NCBI RefSeq assembly: GCF_001953985.1
Contig: NZ_MBEI01000031.1
Coordinates: 186,001-250,000 of the forward strand
From: Mycobacterium colombiense
Lineage (GTDB): Bacteria; Actinomycetota; Actinomycetes; Mycobacteriales; Mycobacteriaceae
DNA length: 64,000 bases
Reading direction: 5' to 3'
Positions 29,362 through 38,027 of the stretch are shown one piece after another. The position numbers were made by a program, and so were the translations under genes. How positions within the stretch are numbered: position 1 is the stretch's first letter; every line of letters begins with the position of its first letter. The notes under the pieces are model-generated. The model did no database searches and had not been told where the DNA came from. It saw only the letters and a program-made list of their open reading frames with translations.

Positions 29362-29394
29362 CCAATAGTTACTACGAGCAGTAGTAGCTATTGG
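29362..29394. terminator. 14-bp hairpin, possible terminator or operator
   Basis: CCAATAGTTACTAC (29362-29375), loop GAGCA, GTAGTAGCTATTGG (29381-29394); all 14 positions pair with one G-U. No T-run follows on either strand, so a classical terminator is uncertain. The AT-rich arms are unusual for this genome. Confidence 0.4.
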
Positions 29395-29462
29395 GGACGC
29401 CTCTAAATACCTCAACTAGAACTTGAGAGTTTCGGCCGATCCGGCCGGATTAACTGTTTGCT

Positions 29463-29486
29463 CCGGGCCTAATTTTTCGGGCCCGG
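29463..29486 (-). terminator. GC hairpin after the 67-aa gene
   Basis: CCGGGCC (29463-29469) pairs with GGCCCGG (29480-29486) around a 10-nt loop. It lies 35 nt beyond the stop of the minus-strand gene at 29521. No U-tract follows. Confidence 0.35.
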
Positions 29487-29520
29487 ATGCGAACGGGGTC
29501 ACGCCAATTGACTGACGAAT

Positions 29521-29724
29521 TCAGGCGGGAGTGTTGCCGCTGGAGTACAGCTTGAAGTTGCGCACCATCGGAACCACCGGGTTACCAGCTGCGGCGCGCT
29601 GGCGGGCGCGGAAAGACGGATGACGGCGCATTGCCTCGTTGCGTTCGCGTTCGCGACGTTGAGCGGCGGCCCATGCTGGATGCGACTGAAGGAATATAAC
29701 CGTGCCTTCTTGTGTATTCGCCAC
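29521..29724 (-). CDS. Small basic hypothetical protein
   Basis: 67 residues, strongly basic, starting at GTG 29724 with GGAG 8 nt upstream. It contains a hydrophobic patch (GTVIFLQSHPAWAAA), an Arg/Glu-rich helix (RRERERNEAMRRH) and a C-terminal VPMVRNFKLYSSG. No domain recognised. The good ribosome-binding site and a downstream hairpin support it. Function unknown. Confidence 0.55.
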   Translation of the reverse strand: MANTQEGTVIFLQSHPAWAAAQRRERERNEAMRRHPSFRARQRAAAGNPVVPMVRNFKLYSSGNTPA

Positions 29725-29982
29725 GATCGTCACTCCTCTCAGTACCACCCGCAAAAGCTACAACAGTGTGGTTATCGGATCGTGATTCCAGAATGCCCGC
29801 CGAATCCTGAGACCAAACCACCAGTCAAGGTGAGAATTGGCCATGAATTCGCGAACGTAATCCGTTGCCACTGCTGTGCTGTCGTCCGTGCTGGTACGAC
29901 CGCGATCAGAACGATAGCGACGGGCACCGACAAAATTCCCGTTTGAGCCTCGTGCACGGTTGGCTGCTAGGGTCCATTGCTT

Positions 29983-30831
29983 ATGCCGGAGATCGATCGC
30001 CGCCGCATGATTCTGACAACCGGGATCGGCGTGCTGGCAGCCACGCTGCCCGCCCCGAAAGCCTGGGCCTACCCGCCCCGACAGGACGAACCTCCCGGGC
30101 GGATTCCGCCGCCCGCGGCGCCCAGCGGCCAAAACGGGAGCTACATCTTCTCGGACGAGTTCGACGGCCCGGCCGGTTCGGCCCCTGACCCGTCGAAGTG
30201 GGCGATCGCGAAGGCCCGCGAGACCATCAAGGATCCCACCTTTTGGGAGCAGCCCGAACACATCGGGCAGTACCGCGACGATCGCCGCAACGTGTTCGTC
30301 GACGGCAACTCCAACCTCGTCCTGCGCGCCGCCAAAGACGGTCCGACCTACTACAGCGGCAAGGTGCAGAGCAATTGGCGCGGCGGCGTCGGCCACACCT
30401 GGGAAGCTCGGATCAAGCTGAACTGCCTGACCCCCGGCGCCTGGCCCGCGTATTGGCTCGGCAATGACGATCAGGGCGAGATCGACGTCATGGAGTGGTA
30501 CGGCAACGGCAAATGGCCGTCGGCCACGACCGTGCACGCGAAGGCCAACGGCGGCGAGTGGAAGACCCACAACATCGCGGTGGACAGCGGCTGGCATACC
30601 TGGCGCACGCAGTGGGACGAGGCGGGCATCCGGTTCTGGAAGGACTACACCGACGGCGCTGCGCCCTACTTCGACGTGCCGGCGAGCTCGCTGCCGGACT
30701 GGCCGTTCAACGGGGCCGGCTACACGGTCTATCCGGTCTTCAACCTGGCGGTCGCCGGATCGGGTGGCGAAGACCCGGGCCCGGGCACCTACCCCGCCGA
30801 CATGCTCATCGACTGGATACGCGTCTGGTAG
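29983..30831 (+). CDS. Exported glycoside hydrolase family 16 beta-glucanase
   Basis: 282 residues. A twin-arginine-like signal (DRRRMILTTGIGVLAATLP) ends near AWA. The GH16 jelly-roll domain follows, with the catalytic motif GEIDVMEW: Glu166 nucleophile, Asp168, Glu171 acid/base. TWEARIKL and AYWLG are typical flanking strands. It corresponds in type to the secreted beta-1,3-glucanase-like protein Rv0315 of M. tuberculosis. TAGGGT lies 9 nt before ATG 29983. Substrate is probably a beta-1,3- or mixed-link glucan. Confidence 0.92.
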   Translation: MPEIDRRRMILTTGIGVLAATLPAPKAWAYPPRQDEPPGRIPPPAAPSGQNGSYIFSDEFDGPAGSAPDPSKWAIAKARETIKDPTFWEQPEHIGQYRDDRRNVFVDGNSNLVLRAAKDGPTYYSGKVQSNWRGGVGHTWEARIKLNCLTPGAWPAYWLGNDDQGEIDVMEWYGNGKWPSATTVHAKANGGEWKTHNIAVDSGWHTWRTQWDEAGIRFWKDYTDGAAPYFDVPASSLPDWPFNGAGYTVYPVFNLAVAGSGGEDPGPGTYPADMLIDWIRVW

Positions 30832-30840
30832 GCGGCACTC

Positions 30841-31683
30841 TCAGTGCGTCAGCAGCGCGACCGCAGACGTGGGTTTGCGGCCCGGCCGGCGCAAATCCGA
30901 TCGCCGCCAGGTAAGCGGGCGCATCCAGATAGGTAAGCGGTGGAGCCGGTTGGCGGCTTCGAGCACCGACTCCGCTTCGAGGGTCCGCCAGCCCAGGTCT
31001 TCGAAGAAGGCCAGCCCGTTGTCTGGTGCGAACTTGAACGGCGCGTTCTCCGAAATCCCGGCGAAGTTCTTGTTGATCCGCTCTCGCAGGCCGGGAAAGG
31101 CGAAATCGATCATCCACCAGGCGACCTCGGGTCGCTTGATCGCGCCCGAAAGGGCCGCGACGTCGGAGGCCTCCAGGTACATCGACAGGCCCTCGGTCAG
31201 CACGAAGGCATTCGTCGCGCCGTCCAGGGCCTCGTCGAAGAAGCCGTCTCGGGCGTGCGGGTCGGCGAGGTCGACCGCTATGCGGTTGAGCGCGCAGCGC
31301 GGGGCCTGATCGGCAAGTGCTTGCGTCTTTTCGGCGAGCAGCTTGGGGAGATCGGCCTCGATCCAGGTGAGATCTGGTGGGAGGTCTAAGCGATAGGGCC
31401 GGGTGTCCAGGCCGGCGGCCAGATTCAGAACGCGGTCACAGCCGTGCGCGAGTGCGTCGGCGATGGCATCGTCGATGAGCTTGGTCCGTGCGACCAGCCA
31501 CCAACCGCTGCGATCCGTCCACGGAGCGTTGTCGACGATCGCGCGGCCCTGTTCACCGGCGAGGCGCTCGGCGAGGTGGTCGTTGAACAGCGCATCGGGG
31601 CGGGCCGATTCGGTCGCCCGGTGCAGCGCCGTCCATCGGGCCGTATCGGAAACATGGGTGATGGTGTGCGCCGGACCAGACAT
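30841..31683 (-). CDS. SAM-dependent methyltransferase, TIGR00027 / leucine carboxyl MTase-like family
   Basis: 280 residues of the family greatly expanded in mycobacteria. Key segments are DTARWTALHRATES, NDHLAERLAG, the SAM motif VLNLAAGLDTRPYRLDLP, WIEADLP and TEGLSMYLE. TATAAC lies 7 nt upstream of ATG 31683. It is convergent with the glucanase, only 9 bp between stops. The target molecule is not known; small-molecule O-methylation is assumed for the family. Confidence 0.9.
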   Translation of the reverse strand: MSGPAHTITHVSDTARWTALHRATESARPDALFNDHLAERLAGEQGRAIVDNAPWTDRSGWWLVARTKLIDDAIADALAHGCDRVLNLAAGLDTRPYRLDLPPDLTWIEADLPKLLAEKTQALADQAPRCALNRIAVDLADPHARDGFFDEALDGATNAFVLTEGLSMYLEASDVAALSGAIKRPEVAWWMIDFAFPGLRERINKNFAGISENAPFKFAPDNGLAFFEDLGWRTLEAESVLEAANRLHRLPIWMRPLTWRRSDLRRPGRKPTSAVALLTH

Positions 31684-31713
31684 ACGTTGCGTTATAGCAG
31701 TACCGTCCGCGCC

Positions 31714-32382
31714 CTACTGACCAGCCCTGCCTCCGGCGAACCAGGCCTCGGTGACGGTGCGGGTCGCGGGCGGTGGAAGGACGGCGTCCGGTGCGCCGAG
31801 GCGGCCGACCTTGACGGTCCACGCCGGCGACGAGCGGTCGATGCAGGATCCGGCGCCCTGGCTGGGCAGCCACAGCACGGCAAGGTCGCTGCCGCATCCA
31901 TAGACGCCGGTGTACCCGTCGGCCCGGCCACCCCACGCGCCGCCGTTGCGCAGCAGGCAGCGGGTGCCGTCGTCGAGGGTGAGCGCGAACGGATCCGGGG
32001 TGGCCGTCGGGTGCACGGGCGGAAGCTGGCCGTCGAACGTCACCCGGTGCATCTGCATGTCCCACGGATTGTCCACGCACAGAAGCGATCCCGGCGTCGA
32101 TGGCCAGCAGGTACCGGCTCCGGCCGCACTCGGCGAACAGTAGTAGACGTTGTCGGCAACCGCCGACGGTGACGGTTGCGAGCAGTCGCTGGCCTGCCCG
32201 ACGTTGCCAGGCCCGGATGCCACCTTGTAGCCGTTGATCGCTTCGCCGCTGGGTCCGACGGCCATCACGGTGATCACCTGGGTGGCCGGCGGATCCGCGC
32301 CCGCACTGCCGGAGGCCGAGATCGCCATCAGCGCGGCCAGCAAGGCGATACAGACCTGCGCCATGCGGTGCACCACGTTCAT
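31714..32382 (-). CDS. Secreted cysteine-containing hypothetical protein
   Basis: 222 residues with a Sec signal peptide (residues 1-29, VCIALLAALMAISAS, cleavage near SAGA/DP). The mature part has seven or more Cys residues (YYCSP, GTCWP, LLCVDNP, TRCLLRNG, VYGCGSD, GSCIDR), suggesting several disulphides, and Trp- and Gly-rich strands (WGGRADGYTG). No domain recognised. An adhesin-, inhibitor- or carbohydrate-binding-like fold is possible but unsupported. AAGGA precedes ATG 32382. Confidence 0.75.
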   Translation of the reverse strand: MNVVHRMAQVCIALLAALMAISASGSAGADPPATQVITVMAVGPSGEAINGYKVASGPGNVGQASDCSQPSPSAVADNVYYCSPSAAGAGTCWPSTPGSLLCVDNPWDMQMHRVTFDGQLPPVHPTATPDPFALTLDDGTRCLLRNGGAWGGRADGYTGVYGCGSDLAVLWLPSQGAGSCIDRSSPAWTVKVGRLGAPDAVLPPPATRTVTEAWFAGGRAGQ

Positions 32383-32574
32383 CGAGCCAATCCTTCTGCC
32401 GGCCCCCTTTGTGCAGAGTAGAGCGCATCCGAGGCCGGCGGCCCGGAATCGGTGGGTCCGTTGTCGGCATCCGTTCAGGGCCGCGTGATTGGGATCGGTA
32501 GCCGAGGGACGGGTCTGTACTTACCGCAACGACGCCGCCACTCAAGGCGGCGCCCCACGAAAGGAAGACAGCAA

Positions 32575-32829
32575 ATGAACATCGTGCCGACCAGCATCCA
32601 AGAGCAGATCAACCGTGTCGATCGCCAGCGAAGCCTGTACATCGGGATCAGCACCGGCCTGCTCGCGATCTGGAGCGTTTACCGGCTGATCTGGATGCTT
32701 TATCTCGGAATGACTTTCGGCTGGTTCTTCGGCGCGATGGCTTTCCAGGTGGTGCTGTGGGGTGTGATCGGGACCGCCGCCGCGGTGGCCTCCGTCGGGT
32801 TCCTCACCCGCTACAACAAGGGATCTTGA
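32575..32829 (+). CDS. Small two-helix membrane protein
   Basis: 84 residues with an AAGGAAG ribosome-binding site. A charged N-terminus (SIQEQINRVDRQR) precedes two transmembrane helices, about residues 21-45 and 50-76, and a short basic tail. The topology suggests a helical hairpin in the cytoplasmic membrane. No family recognised. A strong hairpin terminator follows 21 bp after the stop. Confidence 0.7.
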   Translation: MNIVPTSIQEQINRVDRQRSLYIGISTGLLAIWSVYRLIWMLYLGMTFGWFFGAMAFQVVLWGVIGTAAAVASVGFLTRYNKGS

Positions 32830-32850
32830 CTCGTCTGACGGCCGTCGGAG

Positions 32851-32881
32851 AAGTCCCGGACCTGGCTGGGGTCCGGGACTT
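32851..32881. terminator. Bidirectional hairpin terminator
   Basis: AAGTCCCGGACC (32851-32862) pairs perfectly with GGTCCGGGACTT (32870-32881) around a 7-nt loop. It sits between the convergent 84-aa gene and the aldehyde dehydrogenase gene. The stem ends in AA/TT, giving short T-runs in both directions. Confidence 0.8.
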
Positions 32882-32901
32882 TCCGTTGTGCGACAACGGG
32901 T

Positions 32902-34356
32902 TCAGAGCTGAGCCCAGACCGACTTCGTCTTCAGGTAGATTTCGAGGCCCTCTTTACCGAACTCGTGACCCCAGCCGGACTGCTTGTAGCCGCCGAACGG
33001 CACATCGTGGTCGAAGACCAACTGGCAGTTGACCTGAACACTGCCGGCCTGCAGCCGCCTCATGATGCGGTGGGCCCGGCCCAGGTTCTCCGTCCAGGCG
33101 GTGGCCGCCAGGCCGTAGGTGGTGTCGTTGGCCAGGGCCACGGCCTCGTCCTCGTCGTCGAACGGCAGGATCGTGACCACCGGCCCGAAGATCTCCTGCT
33201 GGTACAGCCGCATGCTGGTGTCGACGTTGGTGAGCACCGTCGGGTGCACGAAGTAGCCCTTGCGGTCCAGGCGGTGCCCGCCGGTGACCACCTCGACGCC
33301 GTCCCTCTTGCCCTCGTCGATGAAGCCCATGACGCGGGTCAACTGCTTCTCGCTGATCAGCGGGCCGCTGACGCAGCCCTCCTCGCTGGGGGCGCCCAGC
33401 TTGAACGAATTCGCCATCATCGCAATGCCTTCCACGACCCGGTCGTAGACGCCGCGCTGGGCGAAGATGCGCGACCCGCACACGCAGCCCTGGCCGGAGT
33501 GCACGAAGATGCCCAGCGAAGCCATCATGATGGCGTTGTCCAGGTTGGCGTCGTCGAAGATCAGCACCGGCGATTTGCCGCCGAGTTCGAGCGTGACCTT
33601 CTTCAGGTTGTCGGCCGAGGCACGCACGATCTCCTTGCCGACCTCGGTCGAGCCGGTGAAGGCGACCTTCTGCACATCGGGGTGCGCGGTGATCGCGGCG
33701 CCCGCGGTGTGGCCGTAACCGGTCAACAGGTTGACGACGCCCTCGGGCACGCCGGCCTCGTGGATGAGCCTGTCCAGCAGCAGCGCCGACAGCGGCGTCT
33801 CCTCGGCCGGCTTGACCAGCAGGCTGCCGCCCGCGGCCAGGGCCGGAGCAAGCTTGGCGCTGGCGTTGAAGATCGGGCCGTTCCACGGAAAGATCAGGCC
33901 CACCACGCTGTACGGCTCTTTGAGCGTGTAGGCGTGCATGTTGACGTAGTTGTCGGTCGCGATGCCGTCGGTCTTCACGTCGTACGCGACGCCGTTGATC
34001 TTCGAACACCAACCGGCGTAGTAGCGGAAGAACTCCGAACAGGTGGACATCTGCAACTGGGCCTGCATCAGCGGCATGCCAGTGTTGAGCGAGTCGAGCT
34101 GGGCGAACTCCTCGGCGTGCTCGTCGATCAGCTCGCCGATCCGCCACAGGATCTTGGCCCGCTCGCGGCCCGGAAGGTCCGACCAGATCCCCGACTCGAA
34201 GGTCGCCTTCGCTTTCGCCGCGGCCTCGTTGACCGCTTCTTGGCCGCAGTCGGTGAATTCGGTGATCGTCTCCTCGGTCGCGGGATCGATGACCGAGATG
34301 ACGTCACCCGTTCCGGGGCGCTTGCGAATGTCGTCCAATACCGCCTGCACCGTCAT
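32902..34356 (-). CDS. NAD(P)-dependent aldehyde dehydrogenase
   Basis: 484 residues, the usual ALDH length. Visible are Asn159 (FPWNGP), Lys182 (LVKPAEETP), the Rossmann stretch FTGSTEVGKEI, general base Glu257 (TLELGGKSP), catalytic Cys291 (SGQGCVCGSR) and the C-terminal PFGGYKQSGWGHE. It oxidises an aldehyde to the acid. AAAGGG precedes ATG 34356. A palindrome lies about 50 bp upstream. The substrate is unknown; the sequence is of the phenylacetaldehyde/terpene-aldehyde type rather than succinate semialdehyde. Confidence 0.93.
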   Translation of the reverse strand: MTVQAVLDDIRKRPGTGDVISVIDPATEETITEFTDCGQEAVNEAAAKAKATFESGIWSDLPGRERAKILWRIGELIDEHAEEFAQLDSLNTGMPLMQAQLQMSTCSEFFRYYAGWCSKINGVAYDVKTDGIATDNYVNMHAYTLKEPYSVVGLIFPWNGPIFNASAKLAPALAAGGSLLVKPAEETPLSALLLDRLIHEAGVPEGVVNLLTGYGHTAGAAITAHPDVQKVAFTGSTEVGKEIVRASADNLKKVTLELGGKSPVLIFDDANLDNAIMMASLGIFVHSGQGCVCGSRIFAQRGVYDRVVEGIAMMANSFKLGAPSEEGCVSGPLISEKQLTRVMGFIDEGKRDGVEVVTGGHRLDRKGYFVHPTVLTNVDTSMRLYQQEIFGPVVTILPFDDEDEAVALANDTTYGLAATAWTENLGRAHRIMRRLQAGSVQVNCQLVFDHDVPFGGYKQSGWGHEFGKEGLEIYLKTKSVWAQL

Positions 34357-34406
34357 CTGATCCCTTTCGTATTGCCGGTCGTGGCGCCCCGGCGCCCAAT
34401 GCGCTC

Positions 34407-34419
34407 AGTGCTGAGCACT
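34407..34419 (-). promoter_or_regulatory. Palindrome upstream of aldehyde dehydrogenase, possible operator
   Basis: AGTGCT-G-AGCACT, perfect 6-bp arms with one central base, 50 bp upstream of the ALDH ATG. Position and symmetry fit a TetR- or GntR-type operator. No regulator gene is adjacent in the ALDH unit; the AraC gene belongs to the upstream unit. Confidence 0.4.
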
Positions 34420-34468
34420 TGCCTAGCATTGTGCACACGGCTGGTCAAGCATCCGCACGCGGATCCGC

Positions 34469-34879
34469 TCAGCGCAGTTGTTGGATGCGGATGAGGTTTC
34501 CCGCCGGGTCCCGGACGGCGCAGTCGCGAAGCCCGTACGGCTGGTCGGTGGGCTCCTGGACGATGTCGACGTCGCCGGCCTGCAGCCGTTCGAAGGTGCC
34601 GTCGAGGTCGTTGGTGGCCAGCAGCAGTGTGGCGTAGCTGCCCTTGGCCATCATCTCGGCGATGGTGCGGCGCTCGTCGTCCGTGATGCCCGGGTTGGCG
34701 GCGGGCGGGTTCAAGACGATGGACGTGTCCGGCTGGTTCGGCGGACCGACCGTGATCCAGCGCATCGTGCCCTTGCCGACGTCGAGGCGGACCTCGAATC
34801 CCAAGACGTCGCGATAGAAGGCGAGCGATGCTTCCGGGTCTTCATGGGGAAGGAAGCTCGAGTGAATGGTGATGGTCAT
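34469..34879 (-). CDS. VOC family (glyoxalase/extradiol-like) protein
   Basis: 136 residues of the vicinal oxygen chelate fold, with paired beta-alpha-beta-beta-beta modules: FLPHEDPEASLAFYRDVLGFEV, then DLDGTFERLQAGDVDI and CAVRDPAGNLIRIQQ. His and Glu positions usual for metal binding are only partly present. It starts 4 nt after the AraC stop, so it is co-transcribed with that regulator. AraC-VOC pairs of this kind are often linked to detoxification, which is inference here. Confidence 0.87.
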   Translation of the reverse strand: MTITIHSSFLPHEDPEASLAFYRDVLGFEVRLDVGKGTMRWITVGPPNQPDTSIVLNPPAANPGITDDERRTIAEMMAKGSYATLLLATNDLDGTFERLQAGDVDIVQEPTDQPYGLRDCAVRDPAGNLIRIQQLR

Positions 34880-34883
34880 GCGG

Positions 34884-35336
34884 TCAGGCTAGGTGCGGCC
34901 CGACGGCGGATGCTTCTCGATTCCTGATCGGTCTCGTCACCTGTTTGGCAACGCACGGCGGCATGCCCGCCAGCGCGCCGGACGCTCGGCGCCGATACGT
35001 GCTGGGCGGCACACCGACCAGTTCGGTGAATCGGGTGCTGAAGGTGCCCAAGGACGAGCATCCGACCGCGAAGCACACCTCCGTGACGCTCAGATCGCCG
35101 CGGCGCAGCAGTGCCATCGCCCGCTCGATGCGTCGCGTCATCAAGTAGGAGTACGGCGATTCGCCGTAGGCGCGCCGGAATTCGCGGCTGAGGTGGCCGG
35201 CGGACATGTGCACCCCGCGCGCGAGCGCTTCGACGTCCAGCGGCTGCGTGTACTCCCGGTCGATGCGGTCGCGGACGCGGCGCAACAGGACCAGGGTGCG
35301 CAGGTGCTGCGCCGCTGCGTCGGGAGTATTGGCCAC
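34884..35336 (-). CDS. AraC family transcriptional regulator (short form)
   Basis: 150 residues, nearly all DNA-binding. The two helix-turn-helix motifs lie at about 34-60 (LDVEALARGVHMSAGHLSRE) and 80-110 (LSVTEVCFAVGCSSLGTFST followed by FTELVGVPPSTYR). There is no N-terminal sensor domain, so ligand sensing may be indirect or constitutive. It lies between the NAD-epimerase (14 bp upstream) and the VOC gene (4 bp downstream) in one unit, and may regulate that unit. Confidence 0.9.
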   Translation of the reverse strand: MANTPDAAAQHLRTLVLLRRVRDRIDREYTQPLDVEALARGVHMSAGHLSREFRRAYGESPYSYLMTRRIERAMALLRRGDLSVTEVCFAVGCSSLGTFSTRFTELVGVPPSTYRRRASGALAGMPPCVAKQVTRPIRNREASAVGPHLA

Positions 35337-35350
35337 GGGCGATGCCGCCT

Positions 35351-36253
35351 CTAGACGGCGACGAGCTCGGGGTGGAACTTGGCCGCCATGCGGCGTATTC
35401 CGTCGCGCCAGTCGACCGAGGTGCCGCCGATGAGTTCGTGCATCCGGTCGATGGTGGTGGGGTTGCCGCGCAGCGCCTGGTCGCTCGCCTCGAACATCGG
35501 CTCCCTGCCGACGAGCGAGCCGAGGTAGTCACACCACTCCTGCAGGCTGACCGTCTGGTCGCCGCACCAGTTGACCGTGGTCGCCGGGACCGACGCGACC
35601 TCGAGCAGCTTGGGGATCGTCGCGATGATGTCGTCCTCGTGAATGGGGTTGTAGCGGGCGGGTTCACCGGGTGGAACGGGAATCGGGATGCCGCCCAACA
35701 TCATCTCCATGTGGTAGAACGGCCAACCGCCGTTGTCGCCGTAGGGAACGTTGAGCCGGGCGATCGTGGTGGGCACGCCGACGACGCGCGCCACCGACCG
35801 GGCGACGACTTCCCCGGCGATCTTGGAGATGGAATAGGTGGGGAACAACGGCTTGTGGTTGTCGCCCAGGGCGGACCGCTCGCTGCGGGGGTCGTCGTCC
35901 GGGGGGTCGTACACGGCGGCCGACGAACAGTGCAAAAACGCCTTCGCCTTGCGGCAGTGGGCCATCAGCAGGCCGACCGACTCCGCATTGGCCGCCAGGT
36001 CCTTGTCCCAGCTTCCGCTCTTGGCCACCGCCAAGTTCAGGACATAGTCGAAATCCGTTGGCAGAGCGGTGAAGTCACCGGCGGCCAGATTCACCTTCTC
36101 GCAGCGGATCCCGGCCTTCTCGAGGCCTTCGCGCGCGGCGGGGTCGGTGAAACGGGCGATTCCCCAGACCTCGTTGTCGGCGGCAAGCGCCCGGGCGATG
36201 GGGGTGGCGATTTGACCGGTCGGGCCGGTGATCAGGATTTTTGAGCCGCGCAT
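35351..36253 (-). CDS. NAD-dependent epimerase/dehydratase family protein
   Basis: 300 residues, extended SDR. The N-terminal Rossmann motif ILITGPTGQIATPIA fits GxxGxxG, and the catalytic pair is the Tyr and Lys in YSISKIAGE with Ser in CSSAAVYD. ARLNVPYGDNGGW is the usual substrate-domain start. ATG 36253 encodes MRGSKIL; longer frames upstream would run into the histidine-kinase promoter region. First gene of the epimerase-AraC-VOC unit. Substrate (nucleotide sugar, sterol or other) unknown. Confidence 0.88.
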   Translation of the reverse strand: MRGSKILITGPTGQIATPIARALAADNEVWGIARFTDPAAREGLEKAGIRCEKVNLAAGDFTALPTDFDYVLNLAVAKSGSWDKDLAANAESVGLLMAHCRKAKAFLHCSSAAVYDPPDDDPRSERSALGDNHKPLFPTYSISKIAGEVVARSVARVVGVPTTIARLNVPYGDNGGWPFYHMEMMLGGIPIPVPPGEPARYNPIHEDDIIATIPKLLEVASVPATTVNWCGDQTVSLQEWCDYLGSLVGREPMFEASDQALRGNPTTIDRMHELIGGTSVDWRDGIRRMAAKFHPELVAV

Positions 36254-36341
36254 GCGCGCAATGGTAACGAGGAGCGGCGCATCCCGACAGAGATCATCGT
36301 GCTTTCGCGCATTCTGCTCACCTGCGCGGTAGTGTCTGTCC

Positions 36342-38027
36342 ATGGCTCCCAGGGGTCGCATCGACTTGCGACTCGCCACCCAGGTGATGCTGCTGCAGCT
36401 CGTCATCGTGACGTTGACGCTGATCGTCGCTTTCGGGCTCTTTGCCGCATTCAACCGGGCGCGCTTGGACAGCCAATATCACGTTCACGCCACGGATATC
36501 GCCCGCGTGGTCGCCTCATCCCCCACGGTGGTCACCAACATCGCGCGCTACGACGGCGCCCCAATGACCCCGACCCCGCAGCTGATCGACGAACTCGCCA
36601 CGGGTCCGATCCAGGGCGTGGCGTCCCGGGTCCAGGAGCGCACCCATGTGTTGTTCGTCGTCATCGCCAACGTGGACGGCATCAGGGTCGCCGATCCGCA
36701 GCGCGACAGGTTGGGTCGTCATATCAGCGCCGACATCGCGGCACCATTGGCCGGGCAGGAGATGGCAGCACATGACGACACCGTTCTCGGGCGGGCCATC
36801 GTTGCGAAGATCCCCATCTTCGAGCCGGGTACCAACCGGGTATTGGGGGTAGTCGTCGTCGGCCTGTCCACCAAGGCATTTGATGAGCAGTTTTCGAAGA
36901 ACCTCCGCGTGTTGGCCGCGATGGCCGGCGCTCTGCTGGTCATCGCTATTGCCGGCTCGGCGGTGTTGGCCCGGCGCTGGCGAGGGCTGACATTGGGTCT
37001 GCGGCCGGCGGAGATCACCGGGCTGGTGCGAACCCAAGCGGCGGTGCTGCAGGGCATCGGCGAAGGCGTGCTCGCCGCGGATACGTCCGGCTACACCACG
37101 TTCGTCAACGACGAGGCATGCCGGCTGCTCGAGATCGCCAACAAGACGGGACGGCCGGTCGACCAGATCGGCCTGACCCCACGGATTCTCGACGTGTTCG
37201 AGGCCGCCGATTCGGCCCCGGTGTTGGCCAGCGTGGGCGAGCGCATCGTCGTCGTCTCGGCGCGGCCGGTATCGCGCGAAGGACGGGCGCTGGGAACGGT
37301 TTTGGTGGTGCGGGACCGAACCGACGTGGAATCGCTGACGCGGCAACTCGACGCGGTGCAGGTGATGAGCACTGTGCTGCGCGCACAGCGCCACGAGTTC
37401 GCCAACCGTCTGCACCTGCTGAACGGGCTGTTGCAGGGCGGTCATGTGGATGAGGGATTGCAATATCTGGAAGAAATTCTCGGGTCGGGCCCGCTGGGAT
37501 CCGCGCTGCCCGGCATCGAGGCCATCCGCGATGCGTATCTGCAAGCATTCCTGGCGGCCAAGGGCGCGGCGGCCCGCGAAGCCGGGGTGACGCTGACGAT
37601 CGGCGAAAACACCTGGGTGTCCGGCCGTCTCGGGCTGCCCGTCGATGTGACCACCGTGGTGGGTAACTTGCTGGACAACGCGATCGATGCGGCCCGGACG
37701 GGCGGCAACGATGTGAAGGAAGTGGAAGTCGAACTGCTGCAGAATGGTTCGACGTTGCATATCACGGTCGCCGACAGCGGCGACGGTGTAGCACCCGACT
37801 TCGTCGATCACCTCTTCACCGAGGGCACCACGACCAAGCCGGACTCCGGAATACCTGGCGGCCGCGGCATCGGGCTTGCGTTGTCGCGCCAGATTTCTCG
37901 CGCGCTGGGCGGTGACCTGTGGCTGGCCAGCGCCGGCGACGCCGAACTGCGGTTGCGCGGTGCCGAGTTCATCGCCCGGCTGCCGGGCGTGATGGTAGAG
38001 GAGGAGCAATGGGCGACCCAGACCTGA
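36342..38027 (+). CDS. CitA/DcuS-type sensor histidine kinase
   Basis: 561 residues. TM1 is at about 16-37, an extracytoplasmic sCache/PAS sensor domain spans about 40-185, and TM2 is at about 188-210. A cytoplasmic PAS lies at 230-330. The SpoOB-type H-box has His351 in RAQRHEFANRLH, the N-box Asn446 is in NLLDNAIDAA, and the G-boxes are DSGDGVAP and GGRGIGLALS. This architecture senses di- or tricarboxylates such as citrate or fumarate in known cases. TAGTGT lies 6 nt before ATG 36342. It overlaps the response regulator by 19 nt. No carboxylate transporter lies nearby. Confidence 0.92.
   Translation: MAPRGRIDLRLATQVMLLQLVIVTLTLIVAFGLFAAFNRARLDSQYHVHATDIARVVASSPTVVTNIARYDGAPMTPTPQLIDELATGPIQGVASRVQERTHVLFVVIANVDGIRVADPQRDRLGRHISADIAAPLAGQEMAAHDDTVLGRAIVAKIPIFEPGTNRVLGVVVVGLSTKAFDEQFSKNLRVLAAMAGALLVIAIAGSAVLARRWRGLTLGLRPAEITGLVRTQAAVLQGIGEGVLAADTSGYTTFVNDEACRLLEIANKTGRPVDQIGLTPRILDVFEAADSAPVLASVGERIVVVSARPVSREGRALGTVLVVRDRTDVESLTRQLDAVQVMSTVLRAQRHEFANRLHLLNGLLQGGHVDEGLQYLEEILGSGPLGSALPGIEAIRDAYLQAFLAAKGAAAREAGVTLTIGENTWVSGRLGLPVDVTTVVGNLLDNAIDAARTGGNDVKEVEVELLQNGSTLHITVADSGDGVAPDFVDHLFTEGTTTKPDSGIPGGRGIGLALSRQISRALGGDLWLASAGDAELRLRGAEFIARLPGVMVEEEQWATQT

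Larger units (their letters stand above)
29157..29520. other. AT-richer intergenic region with two hairpins
   Basis: 364 bp between the 3' ends of two convergent genes, noticeably richer in A+T than its surroundings. It holds a 14-bp hairpin (29362-29394) and a 7-bp GC hairpin (29463-29486). No open frame with a plausible start was found. It may be a double terminator region or contain a small RNA. Confidence 0.5.

Noticed and set aside
32965..34494. 509-codon plus-strand frame
   Set aside because: Antisense to the aldehyde dehydrogenase, whose catalytic residues are all present.
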